Origin: DATJGR01 sp041739525
GTDB lineage: Bacteria > Pseudomonadota > Gammaproteobacteria > Pseudomonadales > Azotimanducaceae
Reading direction: 5' to 3'
Length of the DNA stretch: 64,000 nucleotides
NCBI GenBank assembly: GCA_041739525.1
Contig: JBGSNQ010000165.1
Coordinates: 36,821-100,820 of the forward strand
The translations under genes and the position numbers were made by a program. The notes below the pieces were generated by a model, which was not told the origin of the DNA, did not search any database, and was given only the letters and a program-made list of their open reading frames with translations. Position 1 is the first letter of the stretch; every line of letters starts with the position of its first letter. Below are positions 1 to 10,300 of this stretch, piece by piece.

Positions 1-429
1 GTGAACCCGATGCACCAGGACTATCCGTACTGGATCGGCGAAGCAAAGGATCCCGTCAGAGTTGCAACCGCCATGTTGTTCCTCGACGACGCAACGCTCG
101 AGAACGGTTGTCTGCAGGTGGCGCCCGGCAGTCACCGTTCCGGGCGATGGCAGAATCGGACCGACTCCGACGAGTTCGGCGCCAACGAGATCGACGCATC
201 CGCTTATAAGGATGTAGTGATGCAGCCGCTGCCGTTGAAGGCGGGATCGATGGTGATGTTCGGCTCCATGCTCGTACACAGCTCCGAAGCCAATCGATCG
301 AAACTCGAAAGACGCGCGCTGTTGTTTAGCTACCAGCCCGCCGGGTATCCGCACATGGTCGAGAAAATGATCGCCGACAAGGAAGCTTACCGACGCGCGA
401 AAGCCGAGCGCGAAGCGAAGGCAGGTTGA
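1..429 (+). CDS. Phytanoyl-CoA dioxygenase (PhyH) family protein, C-terminal part
   Basis: This is the 3' end of a non-haem Fe(II)/2-oxoglutarate oxygenase of the PhyH family; the gene begins before the window. The fragment is open from base 1, and its first GTG is probably an internal Val codon. An HxD iron-binding pair is visible (HQD, fragment residues 5-7), with the distal His at residue 93 in a VHSS context. The Arg at residue 99 fits the 2-oxoglutarate carboxylate ligand. PhyH enzymes hydroxylate acyl-CoAs or other hydrophobic substrates; the substrate here is unknown. The next gene, an SDR, starts 2 bp after the stop, so the two are probably one transcription unit. Confidence 0.85.
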   Translation: MNPMHQDYPYWIGEAKDPVRVATAMLFLDDATLENGCLQVAPGSHRSGRWQNRTDSDEFGANEIDASAYKDVVMQPLPLKAGSMVMFGSMLVHSSEANRSKLERRALLFSYQPAGYPHMVEKMIADKEAYRRAKAEREAKAG

Positions 430-431
430 GT

Positions 432-1214
432 ATGGATCTGAACGGACGAGTCGCCGTCATCACAGGTGCCGCCAGCGGCATCGGTGCCGCATGCGCGCGG
501 GCATTCGCAGCGAAGGGCGCCAAAGTCGTAGTGGTGGATGTGAACGAAAGCGGCGCTCGTGCCGTTGCGAAGGAAATCGGCGGTCTCGCCATTCCATGCA
601 ACATTGCCGATGAATCGGCAGTCAATTCGCTGGTCGCGCAGGCACAACGCGAACTCGGCCCCATCGACGTGTTCTTCAACAACGCAGGCGTGGCCACCGG
701 CGGTCCGCCGCTCACCACACCGATCGACGTGTGGAACGACCAGTGGCAGATCAACCTGATGAGCCACGTGTACGCCATTCGTGCGGTGCTGCCGGGGATG
801 CTCGAACGCGGCGAGGGTTATCTGCTGCACACGGCATCGATGGCCGGCATTCTCACCACGCACGGCAATCTCACGTACGCGGTGACGAAGCACGCGGTGG
901 TCGGCCTCGCGGAGTGGTTGTCGATCACGTATCACGACAAAGGCATCCGCGTGTCGCTGCTCGCGCCGCTCGGCGTGCGCACGCCGATGCTCGGCAACGC
1001 AGAAGGCTCGCTCGCGCGCGACGCACTGGGTCCGATCAAGGAACCCGCCGAGGTCGCGGACATGGTGGTCGATGCGATTCACGCCGAACGCTTTCTGATC
1101 CTCACCGATCCGATTGCGCAGTCGTGGATGAACAAGAAGAACGCCGACCTCGAACGCTGGCTGAACGGTATGCGTCGGCTGCAACGCGTGATGGACGGCG
1201 GTAAGCCGGCTTAA
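432..1214 (+). CDS. Short-chain dehydrogenase/reductase (SDR)
   Basis: Classical SDR of 260 residues that oxidises an alcohol or reduces a ketone with NAD(P)(H). The cofactor motif TGAASGIG is at residues 11-18, NNAG at 83-86, and the catalytic triad is Ser136, Tyr149 and Lys153 (YAVTK). I chose ATG 432 over the in-frame TTG at 426 because the SDR fold starts there and AAGG/CAGG purine runs lie just upstream. It follows the PhyH gene almost directly, which suggests it acts on a hydroxylated product of that enzyme (inference). The gene converges on the MFS gene ending at 1219. The substrate cannot be read from sequence. Confidence 0.88.
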   Translation: MDLNGRVAVITGAASGIGAACARAFAAKGAKVVVVDVNESGARAVAKEIGGLAIPCNIADESAVNSLVAQAQRELGPIDVFFNNAGVATGGPPLTTPIDVWNDQWQINLMSHVYAIRAVLPGMLERGEGYLLHTASMAGILTTHGNLTYAVTKHAVVGLAEWLSITYHDKGIRVSLLAPLGVRTPMLGNAEGSLARDALGPIKEPAEVADMVVDAIHAERFLILTDPIAQSWMNKKNADLERWLNGMRRLQRVMDGGKPA

Positions 1215-1218
1215 GCCG

Positions 1219-2442
1219 CTACGCGTCGAGGCGCATCTGCCGCACGTCGCGTACACACAGCGTTAGTGCGGTTGGAATCACCACCATCGCAACGGCAATC
1301 CACGCGGTGGTCTGTGTACCGAGTGCCTCGATCGATACACCCGCCGCGATGAGACCGAGCGGTGCCAGCGCAAAAGAACCGAGCGCATCGTAAGAGCTGA
1401 TACGCGACAACATCTCCGCCGGGATCTTTCGGTGCAGCGTCGTGTACCACAGCACACCGACGAGCTGACCGCACACGCCGTGTGCGAACGTGGCGATCGC
1501 CACGAGCCACACCATCGTCGTGGACGCGAGCAGCAACGCCGGTGCCGCATAAACGAACACGCACATCGTAATCACGAGCATCGGCCGTACGACATTCAGA
1601 CGCATCGCGACGAAGCCGCCGGTCAACGTACCGATTCCGAACGCAGCGCTGATGAAACCCCAGTCCGGTGGTCCGCCCATCGATGTTTTTGCCACGGTAG
1701 GACCGATCAGGCCGTACACACTCTGCACGGCCGCGACGATCAGCGAGAACTGCAGCACGATCACCCACAACCATTGGTGCGAGACAAATTCCCGCCAGCC
1801 GGACTTCAGATCGTCGATCAAATCGGAGGTACGCGCCTGCGCAACAGCGGGAACGCCGATGCGCGACACCAGCACCGCCGCAATACCGAATCCCGCCGCA
1901 TCGATCGCGATGGTCGGCCCGCTGCCGAACAACGCCACGAGAATGCCCGCACACGCAGCGCCGAGTGCAAAAGCGCCGCTGCGCGCGGTACCAAGCAACG
2001 CGTTGGCGGCCTGCAATTTCTCGGGTTTCACAACCTGCGGTATGAAGCCGACCAGGGCCGGTTGGTGGAACGCCAGCGCCACGCCGTTGCACACCATCAA
2101 CGCCATCATCAGCGGCACATGTGCGTGACCGGTGACGAAGGCGATCGCCATCGTCGCCTGGATGCTCATTGCGAGTACATCGGCGGATACCATCACGCGC
2201 CGTCGCGAGACGCGATCTGCAACAACGCCACCGAACAACAGCACCGCGATCTGCGCGGCAGTCTGGCACGCGATCACGACGCCCGTGTCGCGCGCCGACC
2301 CGGTTACGTGCAGCACGCCGAAGGCCATTGCGATCGGCGCCATCAACGTACCGAACCAAGCCACGAGATGCGCGCTGAACAGTTTTGCAAAGTCGCGATC
2401 GCGCAGCAGTACGGCGGCACCGCTGAATTGTGGACGGCTCAC
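1219..2442 (-). CDS. MFS transporter, drug-exporter (DHA3/MFS_3-like) type
   Basis: Integral membrane protein of 407 residues with about twelve hydrophobic segments. The conserved MFS loop between TM2 and TM3 is present (VADRVSRRRVM, about residues 77-87). Its overall arrangement resembles the MFS_3/enterobactin-exporter-like group, which moves small molecules outward using the proton gradient. It stands alone on the minus strand, converging with the SDR across 4 bp and lying 45 bp downstream of the glutathione transferase gene, with which it may be cotranscribed. The cargo is not determinable. Confidence 0.82.
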   Translation of the reverse strand: MSRPQFSGAAVLLRDRDFAKLFSAHLVAWFGTLMAPIAMAFGVLHVTGSARDTGVVIACQTAAQIAVLLFGGVVADRVSRRRVMVSADVLAMSIQATMAIAFVTGHAHVPLMMALMVCNGVALAFHQPALVGFIPQVVKPEKLQAANALLGTARSGAFALGAACAGILVALFGSGPTIAIDAAGFGIAAVLVSRIGVPAVAQARTSDLIDDLKSGWREFVSHQWLWVIVLQFSLIVAAVQSVYGLIGPTVAKTSMGGPPDWGFISAAFGIGTLTGGFVAMRLNVVRPMLVITMCVFVYAAPALLLASTTMVWLVAIATFAHGVCGQLVGVLWYTTLHRKIPAEMLSRISSYDALGSFALAPLGLIAAGVSIEALGTQTTAWIAVAMVVIPTALTLCVRDVRQMRLDA

Positions 2443-2487
2443 ATGGGTTGCGACGGTCCGGTTGAACCGCCGTAGTCACCGATTGCG

Positions 2488-3096
2488 TTACTTCATCAGG
2501 CCTTCGGCACGAAGCGCTTCCTGCACTTTCGGGCGCGCGGCGATGCGTCCGGAATACGCCGCGACGTTCGGGAATGCTTTCAGATCCATGCCGACGAAGT
2601 TCGCCCAGTTCAGAATCGTGAACGCGTACGCGTCGGCTGCCGTGAACGTATCGCCCAGCAGGAACTGCTTGTTCGCGAGTTGCTCGTTCAGATAACCGAT
2701 CCGCTTCGTGATGGTCGCCTTCGCCGCTTCTTTTCCCGCATCGGTTGTAGCCGGGTTGAACAGCGGACCGAAGTTCTTGTGCAGTTCGGTGCCGATGAAG
2801 TTCAGCCACTCCTGCAACCGATAGCGATCTACCGTGCCGGCCGCCGGTGCGAGTTTCGTGGCGGGCTTCTGATCGGCGAGGTATTGAACGATCGCCGGAC
2901 CTTCGGTGAGCACGCTGCCGTCGTCGAGGCGCAGCGCCGGCACGTACCCTTTCGGATTGATCTTCGAATAGTCGTCGCCGTTTGCCGTCTTGTGCTGCGC
3001 GAGGTCGACTTTTTCCAGTTCGACCGCGATACCGGCTTCGCGCGCAACGATGTGCGGCGACAACGAGCAGGCGCCCGGGGAGTAATACAGTTTCAT
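2488..3096 (-). CDS. Glutathione S-transferase, beta-class like
   Basis: Cytosolic GST of 202 residues. The N-terminal thioredoxin-fold domain begins MKLYYSPGAC; Cys10 in this context is the hallmark of bacterial beta-class GSTs, which use Cys10 to bind glutathione. NPKGYVPAL carries the cis-Pro (about residues 50-58), and the TEGPAIVQYL segment carries the Glu/Ser-type glutathione contacts. An all-helical C-terminal domain follows. The open frame runs further upstream, but the extension is Arg/Cys-rich and unlike any GST, so ATG 3096 is the start. GSTs detoxify electrophiles, which fits the efflux and oxidative genes nearby. Confidence 0.92.
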   Translation of the reverse strand: MKLYYSPGACSLSPHIVAREAGIAVELEKVDLAQHKTANGDDYSKINPKGYVPALRLDDGSVLTEGPAIVQYLADQKPATKLAPAAGTVDRYRLQEWLNFIGTELHKNFGPLFNPATTDAGKEAAKATITKRIGYLNEQLANKQFLLGDTFTAADAYAFTILNWANFVGMDLKAFPNVAAYSGRIAARPKVQEALRAEGLMK

Positions 3097-3190
3097 GTTC
3101 GATTTCCTGGTTCCGACATGGGTCGGCAACCGTACGACTTTCGTCGGTGGTAGTCCACGGTGGAACGCTACGGACGCACCTCGGGACGAG

Positions 3191-4723
3191 CTAACGCCGT
3201 AACGGCACGAACGCGTTCGCGAACACGTAGTCCGCCACCTTGCGGCCCTGTGCAACGCCGTCGGATTTGTCGAACGACCAATGGATGCCGAGATAGATGC
3301 GGCTCTGCCCGTTCTCTTCTTCCGCCGCTGACAGCGACGAGAAGGTGCGCGGCAGCAGCGGTCGCACATTGCCCTGGTTGTCGCGCGTTACACCGTTGAA
3401 CTCGTCGGAAACGAACGTGAACGCGATGTCGTCGGTGCCGTAGAACTTACGCAGCGTCTGGAACAGCGCCCCACCGAAACCGGCATGTCCGGAAGGGTAT
3501 GACGGGAACGGCGGCGTGAAATTCGGACCCTGCAGATTGCTGGCGGGCGCACCGAGCGGCGTGAACGTCGGATCACCGACGGTGTCGGGATTGCCGTCGC
3601 CGGTGAGGCTCGGCCCGGTGCCCTCGTCCGACTCGCGGATGCCGGTAACCGGCCGCCAGAAGTTGTAGTAGAACTTCGACTCCCAGATCGCAATTCCCGA
3701 ATCCGCCATGGCCGTGTTGATCAGCGCGAGCAACCGCGCCATTTCGACCACGCGGGTGGTCGTACCCATCTGCTCCGCGATCACCAGTGCGAGCTGGTTA
3801 TAGAGCCGCGGCGGTGCGCACAGGCTGGGTGTACCGTCGTAGGCCCAGTAGATTCCGGCTTCGGTCTGGTCGGCGGTGCGCTGTGTCGGCGTAACGATTC
3901 CGTCGCCGCCCAAGGACTGCACTTCCTCGTACGCCTTCGCGTATTTCACGCTCGTCATCTTCGGCGGCGGCGGTGCGCGGAACTGCTTGCCCGAACGCAG
4001 CACGAACGGCGTTACCTTTCCCCACGTCGCACCCAGCGCCACACCACCCTTGCCGATCGGATCCTGTCGCCACACGCCCGCCGCGTCGCCCGGAATGTAC
4101 TCGGTTCCCATCTTCGGGTCGGTGTCGGTCCAACCGTCGCCCACGCGATGCTGGATCATTACCTGCGCGCTTTGCTTACCCAGCGCTATTCCATTCGCCT
4201 TGGCGCGGCTGTCGGGAAGGCCGGACAGATCTTCATCGAGCAAGTCGTCGAAGCGGACCTTTTGCGAGGGATACTCGGCGACGAGCGCGTCGTGCGCCGC
4301 TTGGGCGATTGCAGCTTGCATGGACGTAAGCACCGGTGGCGCCTTCAACCGCGAGTACGGCTTGTATCGCGGAATGATGGCGTTGACCGCATCGAACATC
4401 GCGATGTGTACCATCGCCATCGCTCTGCTCGAACGCCCCGGCCCCAGCTGCTCGCCATACTTTCGAGTCTCGCCGGCAGCCACCGGAGTGTGATCGAGGC
4501 CACTCGCATCCACCGCAATCCTGTTCCAGCGAAGGAGCGCCTCCGCAGCGTCGTTTGCACGCCGCGGGCGATCCGGTAACGGATTCGCCAGCGGTGACGG
4601 CTTGAAGCCCGGTCCTAGAACTTCGTTCAACGATTGCGCGGCGTCAGCGGCTGGCACGCAACCCAGCGCAAGAATTACAAACAGGACGCGTTGAAAAGAA
4701 GCGAAATGCCCACTGAACATCAT
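3191..4723 (-). CDS. Vanadium-dependent haloperoxidase family protein (PAP2 fold), exported
   Basis: Protein of 510 residues with an N-terminal signal peptide (hydrophobic VLFVILAL, Ala-rich cleavage region near residues 24-29). The vanadate/phosphate pocket of the family is visible in order: Lys and Arg in a KFYYNFWRPVTGIR segment; the Ser-Gly-His of YPSGHAGFGGALF; and Arg with His in RIYLGIHWSFD near the C terminus. Bacterial members use H2O2 to oxidise halides, or act as phosphatases of the same fold; sequence alone does not separate the two. The next gene upstream is a di-haem DHOR protein, also exported, 70 bp away on the same strand. Confidence 0.9.
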   Translation of the reverse strand: MMFSGHFASFQRVLFVILALGCVPAADAAQSLNEVLGPGFKPSPLANPLPDRPRRANDAAEALLRWNRIAVDASGLDHTPVAAGETRKYGEQLGPGRSSRAMAMVHIAMFDAVNAIIPRYKPYSRLKAPPVLTSMQAAIAQAAHDALVAEYPSQKVRFDDLLDEDLSGLPDSRAKANGIALGKQSAQVMIQHRVGDGWTDTDPKMGTEYIPGDAAGVWRQDPIGKGGVALGATWGKVTPFVLRSGKQFRAPPPPKMTSVKYAKAYEEVQSLGGDGIVTPTQRTADQTEAGIYWAYDGTPSLCAPPRLYNQLALVIAEQMGTTTRVVEMARLLALINTAMADSGIAIWESKFYYNFWRPVTGIRESDEGTGPSLTGDGNPDTVGDPTFTPLGAPASNLQGPNFTPPFPSYPSGHAGFGGALFQTLRKFYGTDDIAFTFVSDEFNGVTRDNQGNVRPLLPRTFSSLSAAEEENGQSRIYLGIHWSFDKSDGVAQGRKVADYVFANAFVPLRR

Positions 4724-4793
4724 TCCTCCGCTGAAAATTGTCGCTGATCGTAGGCTGTCAATTCGAGCGCCTCTGCACGTTGCATACGCTGAA

Positions 4794-6155
4794 TCACAGG
4801 GAATCGAGGAACTTAAGTACCTGCGTCTTCTGCGCCTCTGACAAACTGTTGTAACGACGGGTGACGCTGGCGGCCTGCCCTGCGTGCCGCGCGATGGCTT
4901 CCTGGAACGTGAACGACAAGCCGTCGTGCATCAGCCGGTTGCGCGTGCGCAGCGCCCACAACGGCGCAGTGCGTATCTGACTCGCTGTCGCTGCGTACTG
5001 CGCAGTCGGAAGGAACGGAATGCCGTCGCCGGTGCCGATGTCGTGCAGCAGGAAATCGCTGTAGGGATGAATGATCTTGTTTCCGAGCGCGGCAGGCACT
5101 TTGAACGCACCGCCGTTGATCGGCGTTCCCGCACGCGCCGTAACGATGGTTGCGACATGACACGTTGCACAGCCAACCTGTGTGAACAACCGATCGCCGG
5201 CCTGAACGTCAGCGCTAAGGGGACCTCGCGAAGGCGCCTTCGTCGAACGCATGAAGTCGGCGAACGCAACGACGTCCACGCCGTCGTCTTCGGGGTCGGC
5301 CACTGTGTCGTACTTCGTTCCGTAGCTCACGTCTTCCCCGCTCGAAGTGTTCTCCTCCGGAAACGTCGGGCTCGTGATGCCCATCTCATTGAGATACGCA
5401 TCCGCAGCGAACGACTGAAGGCTCGCGTGCTGGTTCTTCCAGCCGAAACGTCCGATTCGCGAGGCGCCGTTCGCTTCCAGCACCGGCACTTCGAGAATCG
5501 ACCCGCGTAGTGCCGCAGGTTGCGCATTGCGGATTGCGATGATCGTGTCGTTCGAAATGGCCTCGACGTAGCCATTGCCCAGCGTATTGGTCGACAACCT
5601 GAACGTGCGCACGTCGTCTTCGAAGTTCACACGCTCGACTGCCTCTGGATAAGTGGCGCGCGATTGAATCAACGAGCCGCCCGGCGATTCGAAGAACTGG
5701 TCGCCGTTCAGACGTCCGGTGCGGTGCTCGGCAATCTGGCTTGCGCCGCCCGTCGCCACGTTTTGGTGACACTCCGCGCAACTCTGCGCGTTGTAGGTAG
5801 GTCCGAGTCCGTCGGCTACCGTCTCAACTTCTTCGAAGATGAACCGGTTGTCGTTGAACGAGCGCCCCGGCACCACGGCGTCTTCGTCGAGTTCGTCGAA
5901 CGGAGGACCTTGCACGAGGTAACCGTTGGTCACGTTGTCGAATCCGGTCAACGCTTCGGTAGGACGCGTTCTCGTTGTCGATGGACGAGCGACGCCGGTG
6001 ACGGTCGGCGCGCCGTCCGGATTCGCAGCCGGATCTTCCGACGGAGGTGTACCTACAGCGCGGAAGCGGTCGCGGCGGTCCGCGGAGGCATCAGAGATGC
6101 AGAAAGCAATTAAGAACAAGCCGGCGAAGGCGGCGCGACAGGTAGGACGTTTCAT
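4794..6155 (-). CDS. Di-haem oxidoreductase (DHOR/DUF1111) family protein, periplasmic
   Basis: Exported protein of 453 residues; the N-terminal hydrophobic stretch AGLFLIAFCI is followed by an Ala-Ser-Ala cleavage region. Two haem c sites are present, CAECH at residues 126-130 and CATCH at 329-333, spaced as in the DHOR/DUF1111 family related to MauG and di-haem peroxidases. A late segment with HDGLSFTFQEAIARHAGQA resembles the conserved C-terminal family signature. It should act as a periplasmic electron-transfer enzyme. It lies directly upstream of the haloperoxidase gene on the same strand and could share its transcript. Confidence 0.87.
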   Translation of the reverse strand: MKRPTCRAAFAGLFLIAFCISDASADRRDRFRAVGTPPSEDPAANPDGAPTVTGVARPSTTRTRPTEALTGFDNVTNGYLVQGPPFDELDEDAVVPGRSFNDNRFIFEEVETVADGLGPTYNAQSCAECHQNVATGGASQIAEHRTGRLNGDQFFESPGGSLIQSRATYPEAVERVNFEDDVRTFRLSTNTLGNGYVEAISNDTIIAIRNAQPAALRGSILEVPVLEANGASRIGRFGWKNQHASLQSFAADAYLNEMGITSPTFPEENTSSGEDVSYGTKYDTVADPEDDGVDVVAFADFMRSTKAPSRGPLSADVQAGDRLFTQVGCATCHVATIVTARAGTPINGGAFKVPAALGNKIIHPYSDFLLHDIGTGDGIPFLPTAQYAATASQIRTAPLWALRTRNRLMHDGLSFTFQEAIARHAGQAASVTRRYNSLSEAQKTQVLKFLDSL

Positions 6156-6289
6156 CGATCTGGCTCCCTTGGCGAGCCACGATTTAAGGATGCGCGCGGA
6201 AACGAGTCTGCCCGGTTCGTGCCGGACCTATCTCATTCCTGTCATTAATTTCGAATCGGCGGAACCTCGTCGAGAGGCTCATCGGGCTC

Positions 6290-7183
6290 TCATCGATAGA
6301 GTGCCCTGTAGCGCGTTGGCGTCATTCCCGTTTCGCGTCGAAACAGGAATGCAAAACGACTGGGACTGCCGAAACCGAGCGCATACGTTAGGTTGGCGAC
6401 ACTGTCTTCAGTATCGCGCAACAGAGGCTTCGCGCATTCGACGCGCCGCCGAAGCACGTACTGGAGCGGCGGTAAACCGGTCGTGCGTTTGAAGTTGTGC
6501 GCGAACCGGTGATGGCTCAACCCGGCAACCTGCGCGAGTTCATCGATGCGAATCTCGTTCGTGATGTTGTCGTCGATGTATCTCGTGACGCGCCTCAACG
6601 CACACGGTGACATGCCCCCGGTGTGTTCCGACGATTTCGCGCGAGGCGCCGCGTATCGAGCGATGAGGTATGCAGCGAGCGCAGCGCCCAGTGCCTCACC
6701 ATACACGCGGCCCGACGGATAGCCGGCGTTCGCCTCCGTTTCGAGGCCTTTGGCGATACGCACGATCTGCGGATCGTTCAGCGCGTAGTGCTCTTCGAAC
6801 AGCGGTTCGGCAACGTTCGGTGCATCGACTGCCTGGGCCACGAACTCGGGCGTCAACGCCATCACGAGTTGCTCTTTCGGGCCGTGCCGAACCTGCAGCA
6901 GCGACCCGGCAGAGATCAGCGAGACTTCGCCCGGTGCAACCGACTGACGGTGATACTCGCCCGCGCGCTTCACCTCTACGACGGCAGGCGCCGACCGGTG
7001 CAGGATCACGGCGTGTTCGCGCAGATAGAACTCGCGTGTGTCGATATCGTGCTCGACGCGGTGTAGCTCTACGACCACACCACCCCAGCGCTCGCCGCTC
7101 GACCAAACCGTTGCCGCGTCATCGACGATCCGTACGGGATGTCCACTCTGAGGATCGCGCGTTGCGATATGACTGCGTTGCAT
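6290..7183 (-). CDS. AraC family transcriptional regulator
   Basis: DNA-binding regulator of 297 residues. The N-terminal half resembles an AraC cupin-like sensor domain. The C-terminal 100 residues hold two helix-turn-helix units: one around IDELAQVAGLSHHRFAHNFK, the other around VANLTYALGFGSPSRFAFLFRRETG, ending in the typical G-x-TP-x-x-YR. ATG 7183 is preferred over a GTG at 7279 because the extra 32 residues are not domain-like and a palindromic site lies in that stretch. The gene sits downstream of the RND operon and upstream of the DHOR gene; its targets are unknown. Confidence 0.9.
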   Translation of the reverse strand: MQRSHIATRDPQSGHPVRIVDDAATVWSSGERWGGVVVELHRVEHDIDTREFYLREHAVILHRSAPAVVEVKRAGEYHRQSVAPGEVSLISAGSLLQVRHGPKEQLVMALTPEFVAQAVDAPNVAEPLFEEHYALNDPQIVRIAKGLETEANAGYPSGRVYGEALGAALAAYLIARYAAPRAKSSEHTGGMSPCALRRVTRYIDDNITNEIRIDELAQVAGLSHHRFAHNFKRTTGLPPLQYVLRRRVECAKPLLRDTEDSVANLTYALGFGSPSRFAFLFRRETGMTPTRYRALYR

Positions 7184-7264
7184 CGTGTCGTCCCCTGCTA
7201 CGTCGCCGCATTTAGCCGAGCGACCTGGTTCGACGCGATGGTGTAGAGCACACGCTGCCGGGAC

Positions 7265-7280
7265 TGTGACCTGTGTCACG
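7265..7280. promoter_or_regulatory. CRP/Clp-like binding site
   Basis: TGTGA-N6-TCACG matches the CRP consensus TGTGA-N6-TCACA at nine of ten specified positions. It is centred about 90 bp upstream of the AraC start codon and lies in the 179 bp gap between the RND gene and araC. A site here would suit cAMP-CRP (or Clp) control of the regulator. This is a sequence match only. Confidence 0.45.
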
Positions 7281-7362
7281 CTTCAATGTAGGTCTCTGTC
7301 CACCACCCGACGAATTGCGGCGCGCCGTTCTCCTAGCAGTTCGGTCCAACGGCAGGAACGAG

Positions 7363-10300
7363 TTACGCCGCCGCCAGCGGCGCTGACTGCTCTGCGGCGT
7401 CGGCCGCGTCCTTCGGTGCCAGCAACAGATACATCGCGGGCGTGACGATGCGTGCGATCAGAGTCGAACTGACAAGGCCACCAATCAGCACCATCGCCAG
7501 CGGCGAATACAACGGCGAGTGTTCGAACACGAGCGGTGACAACCCGCCGATGGCCGTGAGCGAGGTCAGCAGAACCGGCAGGAAGCGCACCTCACCGGCG
7601 CGTTCGATGGCTTCTCGCAATCGCACGCCTTTGGCCCGCTGCTGGTTCGCGAACTCGACCAGCAGAATGGAGTTCTTGATCTCGATGCCGACCAGCGCGA
7701 CGAATCCGATTACCGCAGTGAACGACAACGATTCACCGGCGATCGCCAGTGCGATGAGGCCGCCCATGATGCCGAACGGAATCACGAATGCGACCACCGC
7801 GGTCGTAGAGAACGACCGGAACTCGAGCAGCAGCACGGCGAGGATGCCGAACAGCGCGACCATCGTTGCCGGCAGCAGTCCGCCGAAGCTGCGCTCCTGC
7901 GCCTCCGCTGCGCCACCGAAGCTCAACGTGTAACCGGCGGGCATACGCAGGCTTGCGAGTTGTCTTGCAACATCCTGTGTCACGCTCGACGTCAGATGTC
8001 CGAACTCGGTGTATGCACGCACCGTGACCGTACGTTCACGCTCGAAACGGTCGATCCGCGCGGGACCCGACTTCAACTGCGGGTTTGCGAGTTCGGCAAG
8101 CGGCGACGCGGCGCCTTCGCCGTTCCACACGTACAGCCGGTCGAGGTCGCTCACCGACATCACGTCGGCGCGCGGCGCACGCAGAATCACCGGATACGAG
8201 TCGCCAACCGGGTCGCGGAACTCGGCCACCGATACACCGCCGATGGCGACGCGCAGCGTCTGATCTATCGACCCGGCCGGAACGCCGCGTAAGCTTGCCG
8301 CGGCGCTGTCGATGTTCATGTCGAGATCGACCAGCCGCGCCGCCAACGGATTCGAAACATCGCGCGTACCGGGCGTGCCGCGCACGATCCGCTCGACGTC
8401 GGCCGCGATCTCGGTGAGCGCCGCGATATCGGGCCCACGCACGCGCACCGCAATCGGCGCTTCGATCGGTGGACCGTTTTCGAACCGGCGCACGTTGAAG
8501 CGCGCACCCGGATACGTCTTCAGCTTCGCGCGTAGCGCCTCGAGCGTTGCATGTCCCGACACCGATTCCCAACGATCGAACCGAACGTAGATGGAGCCGA
8601 CGTTCGACTGCTGCTCTTCCGGTATCACGTTGTAGTAGATCTGAGGGTTACCGCGGCCGGTGTTGGCGAATCGCCAGACGAAATGCGGTTCTGCCGCGAT
8701 CACACCGTCGGCGAACAGCACCGCGCGATCCGTTTCACTCACGGCGGTGCCCTGCGGCAACTCGACATCCACCAGGAAGTAAGGGCTGTCGTTTTCCGGG
8801 AACAGACTGAAGCCGAGTTTCGGCACCAGCGTCAGCGTTGCCGCAACGAGCAATAGCGAGACGGCAACCGTGCTGCGCGGCCAGCCGAGTGCTACGTGCA
8901 GCGCCGGCCGATAGATGCGGTGGATGCCGCGCATCACTACATCGAGGAAAACGTTGGTGTGACCCGCACCGGAACTCGGCAGCGCGCGGCTAGCCAGAAA
9001 CGGCACGATCGTCAGCGAAACGATCAACGACGACGCGATGGTGCACACCACTGCCACCGGCAACGAGCGGATGAAGTCGCCGGCCCCTTCCGGTAGCGAC
9101 ATCAACGGCACGAACGCGAGCAGGAGCGTGGCTGTACAACCGACCACGGCGATGTTGATTTCGGATACACCTGCGATCGCTGCTTCGCGCGGCGCAAGCC
9201 CTTCGCGCAAACGTCGTGCGATGTTCTCGGTAACGACGATCGAATCGTCCACCAACAGCCCAAGCGCAAGCACGAACCCGGCAATCGAAAGCTGGTTCAG
9301 TGAATAGCCGAGGAATTGCAGCGCGACCACACCCATCGACAACGACAGCGGAATCGACACCATTACGACGAGCGACGCACGATAGCCGAGCGGCAGCAGT
9401 GTCAGCAGCACGAGCCCTATCGCGATCAGGAAGTCGCGGCCAAGCGAGCCCAGCCGGTGCTCCACCGTCACCGCCTGATCGAAACCGCGTTCGAGCCGGA
9501 TCTCCGGCGGCAAGCGCGGTTCGAACCCATCGACCTGCGCGCGCACGCCGTCGATCACGTCGAATACGGTAGCCCCGAGCTTGGCGCGCGCGGTGACGAA
9601 CAACGCGCGTTCGCCGTTGAAGCGGGTGATGTGGCTTCGCTGGTCGTTCGACCACGCAACATCGGCAACATCGCCCACTGTGACCACTGAGCCTTCACTG
9701 GATCGCAGCACCACGCTGCGTATTTCATCGAGGCTGTCGAATGAACCGGTGGCCTCGACGTTGAATCGGCGCCCTCCCGATTCAACTGCACCGATCGGTG
9801 CATCCAGACCTTCGCGCGTCAACGCATCGGCAACGGCCGTGAGCGGCAAGCGATACGCGGCAAGCCGGTCGAGATCCGCGGCCACGCGCACTTCGGCGGC
9901 AGGCACGCCCCAGATCTCCGAGTGTTGTACACCGGGCGCACGCTCGATCGCGTCGCGCAGATCGCGTGCATAACCTTCCATGCGCCGGAACGAGGCCGTT
10001 TCGCTGACCAGCGCCATCTGTACGACGTTCGTCTGCGCGGGATTGCGGCGGTCCGCCCGCACCAGTGTAACGCCGTCAGGGAGGCTGGACCGCACGACGT
10101 TCAACTCGCGCACCACCTCGTCGTACTTCTTCTCCGGCTCGGAACCGTAGATGAACTCGACGCCTATGGTCGCGACACCGGCGCGACTGCCCGAAGTAAT
10201 CTGTCGAACGTCTTCGAGACCGTTCAGTGCGTTCTCGATAGGGATCGCGATGAGGCGTTCGATCTGCTCGGCGTCGGCGCCGGGCAACAGCACCACCACA

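Noticed and set aside
1202..1213. TAAGCCGGCTTA palindrome at the end of the first SDR gene
   Set aside because: Only 12 bp with no loop and no T tract; coding sequence and stop codon explain it.
1211..2809. A 532-residue minus-strand frame overlapping the MFS gene
   Set aside because: Arg-rich shadow frame with no hydrophobic pattern; the MFS reading in the other frame has twelve membrane segments.
2488..3369. A longer GST reading frame with about 90 extra N-terminal residues
   Set aside because: The extension is Arg/Ser/Cys-rich and crosses the intergenic region; the GST fold starts at ATG 3096.
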